Origin: Turritopsis dohrnii
Taxonomy: Eukaryota > Cnidaria > Hydrozoa > Anthoathecata > Oceaniidae
Length of the DNA: 64,000 bases
Assembly: GCA_027922465.2 (NCBI GenBank)
Contig: BQMF02000003.1
Coordinates: 2,666,001-2,730,000 of the forward strand
Direction of reading: 5' to 3'
Below are positions 49,321 through 61,600 of this stretch, in pieces (position 1 is the stretch's first letter; each line of letters starts with the position of its first letter). The position numbers and the translations under genes are program-made. Below the pieces are notes generated by a model. It saw only the letters and a list, made by a program, of their open reading frames with translations, did no database searches and had not been told where the DNA came from.

Positions 49321-49599
49321 TCAAGAACGATTAAAGTAACATCAGACTTGGGATACTCTTTCCTTTTCGATTTACCGACGGTGTGGCGTCTTACAAATGT
49401 CTGATTTCTGAGATCTTGTTTGATGATGCAAAATATTTCTTTCATCTTTTTGCTTACATATATGAGTAGCAACGATTATGATACTTTTGGCTTTGAGACG
49501 GACTGTGCAGTTGATAAAAAAAACTTTATTTATTCCATCCACATTGTTGTGGTGATTTCCCGCTTATTTAAAAACAACAAAATACAGACTTGAGAATAA

Positions 49600-49695
49600 C
49601 TTAAACAAATTCCACAACAGCGGTTATGTCAATTGGCCGTTTAATCTAATAGCTGGTCCTGGGAATTGATTGCGCACATTACAAGATGGCGGGAG
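49600..49695 (+). promoter_or_regulatory. probable IPO9 core promoter / YY1-like start site
   Basis: The coding start lies inside ACAAGATGGCGGGAGG (49681-49696). This matches the YY1-type AAnATGGCGG element that often overlaps the start codon of housekeeping genes. GCGCACATTAC lies just before it. A palindromic TGCGCATGCG (NRF1-like) sits about 1.2 kb upstream (near 48517). Inferred from motif alone. Confidence 0.35.
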
Positions 49696-52600
49696 GAGAG
49701 AACAGTTTGAACTTGAAGCAATCTGTGATTGAGACACTTTTCAGCAGTCTTTCATTCGATCATAATGACAGACTTAAGGCTGAGGACCAGATAAAAATTC
49801 TTGAAAGTACTGAAGGTAATATTTATGAAATCATACCTTGGAACACTTGAACAACACATGTGCTTAGCAAATGGACAAATTTTAACGAATTCATGATATG
49901 TGTGATTCACCAAAACTTTTCCCTATAGAAACCAGACAAGATATTGAATTGACTATAATTACATTTGATAATCACTTAATTGATTACTTATTATTATTAT
50001 GCTTTTATGAGTTAGCTAGAAAATCTTTTCTCATTAAATGAGAAAGGAGATGACAATTAAATGTTATGTTTGCTATCAAAAATAATATTTTTCAATAGTT
50101 CATGCATAAGAAAATATAATTTCTATCTCATCTTAAAGATTTAAAAAATACAAAACCTGAAAACTTTCTTTAAATTTTCACTTCGAAGCTTCCGTTCCGT
50201 CCGGAGCAAACATCTTCCTTCCTTAAATTGCGCTTTTTGCAATGTGATTATACGTGTGTGATTTAAGGCTCTATCTAGACAATGGATCCATGGGATTCAC
50301 ACAGACCTTTCAAGTTGCACATATTTATCATGATGTGTTCGAAATTGTAATGCTTTCCGTATTCCACTCACATTTTCTTACTTCGTTTTCCTCTCGTATA
50401 TATTATCTGAAAGTTACTACTGAGCGGGATTTCCACTTACAAGATATGAGTCAATTAATTGCGAAAAATTTTCACTCAAACTACCTCATTGTTTATTAGT
50501 ACGCATGTGCAAACAATTTTCTCAAGAAATATATTTCTTTCGCGTGCGTAAAAATATAGTTGCCATATTGTTCTGAACAACTTTCTTTGAGTTTCTTTTC
50601 AGTTACCAAATAGTGGGAATTTAAACATAGTGAAAATTTATTTTAAGATTGAATTAACTTTCTAAAAGCATTTTCTTAATTCATTTTCATTCCTCGACCA
50701 TTACAAGTATTTTTTATCATAAAATTGAACAGGACTCTCAAGAGGACAGTCAATTTTTGTAATAATTTGGTTGGCAGTATGGCATGCACAGCATTTTAAT
50801 TTATAGACAGTAGGAAAAGAAATGGTGAATATTATTAGATGGTATATAGTGAATAATAATGATCCAGTTCTTATCAAATAAATGATTCTATATTGTATAT
50901 GATATTTTGTTAATATTCTAGATTTTGGTGTGATCTTGACAGAGATAATAATTGAACCAAGTGCTCAGCATGAGATAAGACAGGTTAACATGTTTCTATT
51001 TTTATTGATCAATGTATGTAGTTGTTGTAATGCAGGCCTCAACATTCTATCATAGCCCTTGCTCTATTTCCATCCAGGTTCTGTAAGTTTAAATTCAATA
51101 TATAAACATATTTGACATCAACCATGCAGTCCTGGAATTTTGAGGCAAACGAAAACCATGCCTCAACTAGTCACGATCCTTTATTTAGGTCAGCAAAGCA
51201 AGAAACACAGAGCTTGGCAAAATAAATTTAGAGCATACTGAAAACTAGCATTTTTGTTGATAAAGTAATATAGATTATTTAGTATTTGGAAAATTTGAAT
51301 TACTACTAAGGAAGCCTCCATGTAACAGACAGACATCATCTGACCGAGGCCCAAGATTTTCGGACTTAAAATCTGTACCAGACTTTTTATCCTGTACATT
51401 TCAATAACAAGAAAATCTTTATGAATCCCTCTCCTCAACTCTCCTAATCAGGCAGTTGATTGCAAGTAATCCTGTTATATGTTAAAATTTGTATAACATT
51501 ATTTGGTGAAACTTTGGTTTATCTTGGTTCCAAAACTTCATGCTATCACTTTTATGTAAGTCTCAAACAGACTTGATGAACTTCCATTTGAAGCCTTGCC
51601 AAAAGTCTCCAAACTGTCCATAGTCGATACTGTATAGTGAGAAAAGAGTGTGTACACTTCCTTTACAGCCAGAGAGTCAAAGCCTTCAGACTTTTTTTGA
51701 AGAAGAATAAAATTTGCAACCTTTTGTTACTATAACTTTAGCTCATGGAGCCTAGAGTATTGAAATTTTATAGAATCCATTCATTTTTTGTATGTCATTT
51801 CAGAAATTTTGAGAACTACAACATTGATTATTCAGTATTGTATTCTTCTTTCGTTGTTTTATAATCTATACTTAATACTAAGTGCATGTTTATCAAAAAA
51901 TGTTTCATTTGCAATGCTTTGGTTGCTTTAGAGATCTTTTGTTACTGATCAAAATTCTTATGTCTGTTATAGCTCGCCTCCGTGTTATTGAAACAATATG
52001 TTGATTCTCATTGGTCATCCATATCGGAAGAAAAGTTCAAATCTCCAGAAGTGTCTGCAAACGTTAGTAGAAGCTGAATATTATTTGTCAATAATAACTC
52101 TAACATCTCTGTGAAACTCGAATCTCAAAAAACAACTGATAATTGAATAATTGAACTTGAAAATGTGGCAACATTGCTAATAGGAAACTTTCATAAATAG
52201 AAAGTGTAAATCTTGAACTGTTTAACTTAGGCAAAAGCATTTATCCGGGACAACTTACCAAATGGTTTAAAAGATGATAGTAGCAAAATTCGAACTAGTG
52301 TTGTAAGTAAAAATTTCCTTACATACTGAGTGAATGGAATTGTATTGAATATAGTAAAACAAATCCTAGAGAAAGAGAAATCAGGTGTTGATGTTATTTT
52401 CCTAATCCATTTGGACTTTATACTCATAAATTAGCTATTTTACCATTATATTTGACTATATTTTAGGCTTATGCAATGTCGAAAATTGCATCTTTTGATT
52501 GGCCAGATGCTTGGCCAGGACTTTTTGAGTTGCTAATCCAAGCATTACACAGTATGAATGCCAATATTATACATGGGGCCATGAGAGTTTTTACTGGTAT

Positions 52601-55600
52601 GGTATTTTAATTCAATCTAGAAAATTTTTTTTACAATAAGAACCCAAGGAGGTCATCTTTAATGATGGCTTTCAAAAACTCTTTACGTACTTCAAACAAG
52701 TTCCACTTTCTTTGTCTTGAAATAGCCACTCCATTGGATATCCCTGTTAACAGGTGTCACATGACCTGCCCTAAAAGAAAATCTACTAACATTGTGATGG
52801 CAGCTATTGATCTACTCTGTGTTGGTAGATCAGAATAAGCCCATCGTTGGAAGCACTGTGTGAAAAGTTATGAAGAAGTAATTTCACTGCCAGGAAACAA
52901 GTCAAGCAAAGTGTTGTTTATTAGATGACTATGATAAACACTATTTTTCTTCTATGCTGATCTTAAAGGAGTGGTTCACTCAAAAAATCAAAAATTTGAA
53001 ATGCATCTCATATGATTACGTATTGAACGAAGTACTCAAAATATATCTTTTTAAAACTTAGTTGCCAGTTATACCAATGTTACAGTATTTATAGTCATAA
53101 TAATGATAGGGTAATCTAAGATCCCACTCTTCACAGAAAAGATTATTAAAAATTCAAAGTACTTACAGAGATGATACTAAATAATAGTCATTTCCTTTTT
53201 TTTTTTTTCATTTAGAGTTCGCTGGTGAAGTGAGTGATCTGCAAATACCACATATTGCACCTGTTATACTACCAGAAATGTTGAAAATATTTAAAAGTCC
53301 TGAAGTATGTTGAGCTTTTGTACCTAAAAAGTTATAGGTATCTTAAGGTATAGAAGTATGTCAACAAATTTAAAGTTTTTCTATAGAAGGCCCTATGTTT
53401 ATGTTTATTCATTCTTATGGTTTTCATCTCAGGCTGTTACGTGTGATGATGAAAAGTGATGATCTAATCAGCCCCACAGAAGTAGAGTTGTGCTGTACAG
53501 TACACTTGACCTTGACTAAATCTGAAAAGGCTTATTTTCCTGGAAATAACAATTCAATGAAAATTATTAGAAACTTATATAATATGGTTGACTTTAATAT
53601 TAAAATGTTTAGGTGTATGGCTTGAGAACATCTGGTCGTGCAGCCAATATATTTGCCACAATCGCTGGCCTAATTGGATTGATGAAAGAATTTTATAAGG
53701 TATGTTTATTTACATATTACATGACAAAAACGTGAGTCAGTAAGTGAATCAGATTGGTTATGGTCTCTTGTTCAAAATTAAATAATCGACTTGTATGTAG
53801 ATTTTAGTGTAGAAAATGAAATGATATATATGCTTCATTAACAGGGTATTGACAAACAGCATTTGCAGCCATATCTGCCAGATTTTCTTGCTGCATGTAA
53901 CCAGTTGTTAAGTATCCCTGATGGACCGACATCAGATTGTGGTTTCAAAATGGAAATACTTAAGGTGAGACAAAACAGTAGTTATAAAGAAATTGTATTT
54001 GAGCATTGTGTTCTCATGTTGTTTGTGTGTGCCTGTTGTTTTTGGCGGGTTTTTTTGTAGGCTTTGGAGATTCTTTTAAAAAATTTCCCCAAGACACTGT
54101 CTGGATACATTCCCAATATTTTACCACCTGTTTGGGCAATATTCACTCAAAGTGTAGAACGTTATATAAAAAGTACAGTGAATTGTACTGAAATACATGA
54201 GGAAGTAGTGGATGAAGATGGTAAGAATAGTCTGTCGGTAGTGTTACCTTATTGTTTTTGTGAAAACAAAAGATGACAACTTCTTAAGTTTGATTCTCTC
54301 CAGGTGAAGTACTTAGTTTCGAGAATTTGGTGTTCAGTGTTTTTGAATTCATATCAACGTTAGTGGAAACTCCGAAATTCAAGAAAACTGTGGAGCAGTA
54401 TTTAGAGGAGATCTTATTTTTTACAATGGTTTACATGCAAATTACAGATGAACAGGTAAATGGTTGATTCGCCAACAAATAATGTAAAAATTTGATTAGA
54501 TTAACAAGGCTTTTCATCCTGTTTCAGGCTACATCATTTTATTCTACCTAAAAGCATTGTCAACATTCTCTAACTTTGATGAATTTCTCCAAAACAAAAG
54601 ATTTTGTGGGTTTTCTACACCTATGTTTCAGTGAAGTTTGAAGTTATAACTGTTTTAACATTTTTTAATCTGATTTGCAATGAATTTTGTTGAAATTTCA
54701 ATCATCACTTCATCATGAATATTAAAATCCCCTGCGTTGTAATTGTGCTGCTATTTCTGGATGACTTGATTTTCCTGGACAAAATAGGATTTTTTTTTGT
54801 TTTCGAAAATGTTTAATGTTTGAAAGGCTCTCCTTGTGAATGTTTCACTTAGATTGAACTGTGGTCAAATGATCCTAATCAGTTTGTTGAAGATGAAGAT
54901 GAAGAAGCAATTAGTTTTTCAGTTCGAAAGTCTGCACAGTATTTGATATTGGTATGTTGATAGTATTTATGTAGAAATATTTTAATAGATGAAATATGGT
55001 TACCTTCTTGAGGATAATTTTATCAGAGATTTGGGGATTGGTAAGAAAGACAACATAAATTTTTAATATTTATTTGATTTGTCACTAAGTAATGAATGAC
55101 AATTGAATGAATGTAAATTTAGACTTTATGTGAAAAATTCAAAAGTGCAGCACAAAAGTTATGCACAGCAGTTGCAAAACTTAAACAAAAGGGTGACGAA
55201 CTCAGAATACAAGGTGACATTAATTGGTGAGTTGTTGATGACTGCTTGATCAAATCATATTCAGTGCATCTTAAGGCTAAAATACAAGATAACTTTAATT
55301 GAACTGTTTGTTTGGAACATAGAAAATCAAACATGTTCAACTTTGGTCAACTAGTTGGACGTTTTTTTTCTATTGATTTTTTCTGATGATGGTGATTCCA
55401 TCAGGACACAACTCTAAATCAAGAAAATGAGGAACAGCATCTTTAAAGTGATCAACAGTGAAACATAAGAACCTATGATCAAATTTGTTACACCTTGTCT
55501 ATCTAGCTATTAACAGTTAAAGTCCTGAAAAGACACAAACTCAGAGGTCTTTATACTCATTTTTCTTGTTATGTGCCCTGGCAATATCTGTAAGATCTGC

Positions 55601-58600
55601 ATTAAAACACTATATTTTTTCTTTTCAAAACCTAAGTTACTTGTTCTTTTCTTCTTTTTTTTTTGTTACCCAATTAGTTTCTTAAAAGATATTTGATGCT
55701 GTTATAGCTACTAAAGCTACTAACATACGTGTGCACTCATTGATTTCCATTGGAAAAAGAGAAGTTTTTCCTATCAACAGATAAGTTTAAACTGATCGTG
55801 TATACAGGTGGCAATCTACATTTAAACTTATAAGTTTTACATCTACATTTAAACTTATAAGTTTTTTATATCCAACTATTTTGTCCAATTAAACTTATCA
55901 TGTATTTTAGCCTTTAAACTGTTGAGGGTGGTTGTAGTGGGGGAATCAATATTTATGTGTTGTCATAATAGCCTGGAAAGTAATGGGTATTGTATGTTTA
56001 AGCTTTAGAAATCCTATTTTTTTTCTGGAATTCAAACTAGATATCTAAAAATTCATTGGAAAGAATTAACCAGGTTCTATGGGTGAGATTATACAGCTAA
56101 TACTGCCAATTGCCTTAAGCAGGTCATGTGACAGCTAGTATAATATTCCACATTTTAAAGCTATTCTGATAAGTGCATGATAAGGATGCTCCTCTTATGA
56201 TTTTCATACTTATGATTTCAAATTTTCCGAAAAATTTTACTTTTGCAGGTGGAAATATCACGAGTCCTGTTTATTGTCACTTGGATATATTCAGTCTGAT
56301 ATTATCGAGAAGTTGGAAGATGGTAGTTTTTCCGAAGATTTCAAACCATTTCTTAGAGAATTTTTATTATCGTGCTGTGCAGTAGGTGTTCACGGTATGG
56401 ACTATCTAACTTTGTCTATTCAGTGTTCATTACCAAGACATTGAAAATGATTAGCTTTGTAAATCCTCCCAGGTAAAGGATGTTATGAGGTTGCATAACA
56501 ATAATGAATGCGTGAATAAACTGTTGGCATAGAGATTTTATTATTTTGGATATCAAGAATTTCTTAATAATGACTGTTTTTCCTTACAAAATTTAAAAAA
56601 AATCCTCCTATGACTTTATCTAAAAAGGAGAAAATACTGAAATCTCAAAATTGCACAAGTTTCGAAGTGAGTGTATACAGTCTACATGCAGTTGTTGCTT
56701 GTATGTCGTTCAGCTTATGTAGTGTAGGTATTCCTATAAAGCTTCTCTTTGTCAGGTTCATCATTCTTGCTTGGACAATCATTCTGGTGTAGTAGCAGAT
56801 ATATTTCCATCTTAACCGATGACCAGCTATCTCAGTAAGTTTCAGTTTTAAAGTGTTTCCCTGAAGTTTCTTTGTGGTTAGTTCCATGAACTACATGAAC
56901 TTCGAAGATCATTTCATAAGGTGATGTTTTGGGATTCAGTTAAGATAATATCTGTAATGCATTATTGTAACACGTATGAATTTTTAATAGGATTTTACAA
57001 GCTACTGTTGCTGCACTTCAAGAAAATCAAAATACTGTGTTAAGAGTGTTTGCAATTAAATCATTATTCGGGTAAGGATGACACATTTTCTGCATCAATG
57101 ACATCTGTTATGGAAAATACATTTTCATTGCAAACATGACAAAATCTTGTTTGCTTTTAGGTTCTGTGATTATTTAAAAGAAGAAGATAAGTGCCATTTG
57201 CTCCTTCCACATCTAAATAATATTGCTGCTGGTCTGCTGGCTATGGCTACTCAATCTACTGATAGTTTGTTAGCAATAACGTTGGAAACTTTCATCATTT
57301 TATGCAAGGTAAGAGCGAGAGGGTTCTCTAGTTGATTACAGCTGCCGTAGCAGAAATGGAGGCACCCTTGTTGGTAGCAGGAACTGAAAATGTCACCTTT
57401 GATAAATAATGATCAATTATCCCGGGAAAAGTTTTTCATAAAGCTATTGTGTTTTTCTAATTTCATCCTTTATACAGGTGAATCCAGAGTTTACCTCAAC
57501 CCTAGTTCGTGATGGTAATGTAATTCCATTGGTTAATGCATTGTTTCTGAAGTACGGCTCAGGTAAGAAATAAAGTCGAGTAAATTTCTTATCCTCTGAT
57601 GGATTCGAAATTGTTACAAGTTTGTCTGTTTGCAAAATACTTGTAATGGTTTCAATTTACAAATGAACATTTTTGTATGTTTTCAGACCATCATTTAAAC
57701 CCGCTGATTGAAGAATTGATAGGCGAATTAGTTGTTCTACCAAGTTGCCATCAGGTAATGAGATATAACATCAACACTTAACTCAGATTGATTAGATCTA
57801 ATCTATTTCGTAATTTTCGTTATCTTTTAGATAGTATTAGAGAAGACAGTGCCTACCCTGTTGAGTATATTGGAAGCACCTGAAGACAAGATCCCCATCA
57901 CCATCCTTCCTGTAAGTACCATAATTTCGCTCAGCACCTTATTCTTGGTCCATATACTGTGCATGTATGGTACCATACTGTCTATCATTCTAGCCCACAT
58001 TGGATATAGTCACCATCATTTTACGTAAAAGTCCTCAACCTTTTAACGAGATGTTTATCAAACGAGCTTTTCCAATTGTGGCCAAGACAACGGTTGACAG
58101 CGATGATAGTGCCGTCATACAGGTACCTCGATAATCCCCCATCGAATAATTTACGGTTTTCTCTTATAAGCGTAAATATTTCTGAAATATTTTCTGTAAT
58201 GATTTGCATGTCGGAAATTGTCTGATAATGAGAAGGGTTCTTAAAGAAACGAATCTTCTTTCATGCGGAATAGATAAATTGCGGTGATGCTGGATTATTT
58301 TCTTTTCTTAGAATGGTGGTGAATGTGTGCGTGCGTTTGTATCCTGTGCTACTCAAGAGATTTTTTCCTGGTACGTAATATCCCCATATTTTACTCTACG
58401 TGATTATTTGAATATCAGCATACAAAACGGTTCCTACTACGAAAACCTTTCCATTCAAATGGATTGATATTATTTTCTTGAATGAAAGCCGCTAAAATGA
58501 AAACAAATATATTCTGGAAGTAAATGCACGCAGTTAAACCGCGGCTATTACACGTCTGTTTACTTTAGCCACAAGAGCGAATCTTATTGTGAGCATGCGC

Positions 58601-61600
58601 ACGCACGTCACGATCCAGAAAAACAAGAATAGAGGGGGCACAAAATTTACATTATTATTATACCAGATTATATAATAATCATACCCCCTTAATCAATTCT
58701 TACGATTACCTAGTTGTCAAGCTGATTATTTATAATCTTCTTCGCAACAATAAATGCAGCGAGACTTTCAAATTTCACAAACTACTACAGAGCACCAACT
58801 ACAAAATTTTACTGATCTTTATTGTACGAAATCCTTGATAACACCCTCATATACCTTTCATCTACTAATTCCAAAAGAAATTATTATTGTATCTGTTTTT
58901 TTGCTCGAGATCCAAGCCTTATCATTGAACTCATCAGTAATGGCGTCCAATACCACCCACATTTCTAATTGAACCACCTTTGCTTTATATGTGGTAATTT
59001 CCTTGAAGGTAGATCCAGTATTGTATCAACATACTTTTTCAAACTTTAAGCAAGTCTTTTTACTGGATATCGACAATATTCAACCTTCAGTTCACCCACC
59101 AAACTTTTGTTTATGTTGTCATGCTACCATGAACAACATTCTCCAAAAACAAACAACAAGTAACACTAAACCTTGGAAATGGGAGGAACATAACCTCATC
59201 AATTGTTCAGTTTGCTCCAAAAATCCACCCACCAAAAGATCAGGAGGGCCCAAGAAAAAATGCAGGTGAGGTGGGTCACAAAAAAACACATGGACTGAAT
59301 CTATTGCAGACACATTATACAAAGATGTCAAAGTGCACCGAAGACATGAACTTACTGTACAGGTCTAGAGAAATTACTTGTGTCTTCACATGTGGTATCT
59401 GTAGCATGACTATGTTGGACTATCATGAATTCTAAATGTGAACATGCTTATTCCTGTGTTTTCCCAAAAATTCTTGGAATTTCACTAATTAACTGCACCT
59501 GTTTTGCTTGTGAGACTGTATTAAGTCCAAGCACACTTCAGTTTTCAAAAACAGTTTACACAGCACTACTCCACACAATGGTAACATGCAAATACAACTG
59601 CAGTTTCCAGTGTGAATTTCATGAGACATCTGTGTTGATCGAACATGAAAAATTATGTCAGGGTCCACCAGTTCAACATATTAACCGCACATTGAATAAG
59701 GTGTTTCAGCTGGGAAAGGACAGTGTCATTCCCCGAGATATAGATGCAACTCTTCATGTACTGAAACAAAAAATGGCCAAAGATTCTGTAATAAAATTTC
59801 AGAGTGGTGGACCATGTGTAAGTAAAAACAAATTTACTACAAAAATTTATCTATGCAAATTTCATGCCTTTTCTTCAAAAACTAAATTAAATTTAAAATT
59901 TATTTCAGCCCATGTTTTTTTAAAAAAATAGTGAATTCTGTTACACCAACAGAAAATGCCCATCCAAGGACCATACAGAAAAGGCAAGCAATTTTAAATC
60001 AGGATATCGTAACTATGGCTGGAAGCACTGCATCAATACCACTTCATGTGCCACTGTGACAGCCCAGCAACTGGTTGCGATGAAATGTGACTTGCCATGG
60101 GAACAAATGCATGCTGTGTCAATGTTGTAAGTCCAATCTTTTTTGCATTCTAAAAAGTACTTAATAAATGTATATATTGATTCATTCATTGAGAGATTGT
60201 TTATTGTATAATAGTTACTTTTGTCTTTCCAGATGGTTACGCAGATTCCACCTAAAACTAGACGGTGAAAAGAAACAGGGGAACATGGTTGCAAAATGAA
60301 ATGGAGCTGTAATCAAAAGCATTGAGGTCACTTTTACCCTTTCACCTTCTCCAATAAGCCTGGAGAACATACAATTGGAATTTTATTGAGAATCTAGAAG
60401 ACCATATTAAGTCTTACACAGAATCCCTCCTGACGTAGGATCAGTTTGTTTCTAATTTTGTATTCATCATTAAAGGAACCTGAGAAAAATAAATATTTTC
60501 TGTTTCAGGTCTGGAAATTTTATTGATTACACACCAAAAATGGCTAATGAAGATACACGTGAAGATTGGAGGCGACCATGGTGAAAAGTCATTTAAATAT
60601 ATCTACCAAATAGCTAACACAACCAAACCAAACCATGTCCGTTACACAACAGCATTCAGCGTATTTAAGGCCAAAGATTACCATTCAAATCTTTATTTAA
60701 CGAGCCAAAAATTTAAGGATACATTAAATACACTTCAAAATTCATTTTTCATGTAAGTTGGATTGAATTCCAAAATGGCAGATTTCATTTCATCAGAAGA
60801 ATTAGAATAATATATTTATATACATAGGGAATGATTATTTCGCATATTTGTCTGTGGAGACTATGAATTTCATTGTAAAGTTTATGGTCTAAGTGGAGCA
60901 GATGGTAAGTTTATCTCGACCCTAAAAAATAAGATAAATTCAACATCTTCCCTTATAAATGGTTTTATCTAGGATGTCACTTATGTCTATTTTGCTTGAT
61001 GACAAAAGATCAACTGAAAGTTCCAAGACAAGAACGAGAAATTCAGAGTAGAAGCCTGGAGACAATTAAAGAAGATTACACCAGATTCCAGCATGGTGGA
61101 GGTGACATTAAACATGCAAAAATTTTCAATAATGTCATAAACCTACCTCTCTTGGATGTGTCATTAGATCAAGTAAGAAATTTTCCTAAAAATATAAACT
61201 GCTATAATAGACTGCTAATTCTTATTTAAATATATCTTCATTTATTACAAAGGTTTCAATTCCTGGCCTTCATATTTCACTTGGCACATACCTCAAATTT
61301 TTTAATATGCTTGAGGATAGATGCTATTTGCTGGACACGAAAATCGCAGCACACAATGGTACTGCTACCCAACTGCTGAAAAGAGTCAGAGAGCTGGAAG
61401 AAGTCATAACTTTGTGTGAGGAAAAGCTCACAATGATTCATGAAGCAGTGAAAATAAACAGTTGTCAGAAGCCGGAGAATGAATCAAACATCTGAAAAAT
61501 TTATGATTCCCGGTTAAAATATTTTCAAGACAAAAAAAAGAGGAGGTTTGATTTACATAATGATTTTTATATTACTTACATTTTTATCGAGGATATGTTT

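Noticed and set aside
58754..58972. 72-codon ORF just upstream of the RAG1-like gene as its first exon
   Set aside because: Ends in a stop before the HLCFICGN segment and in another frame; no similarity to RAG1 N-termini could be seen.
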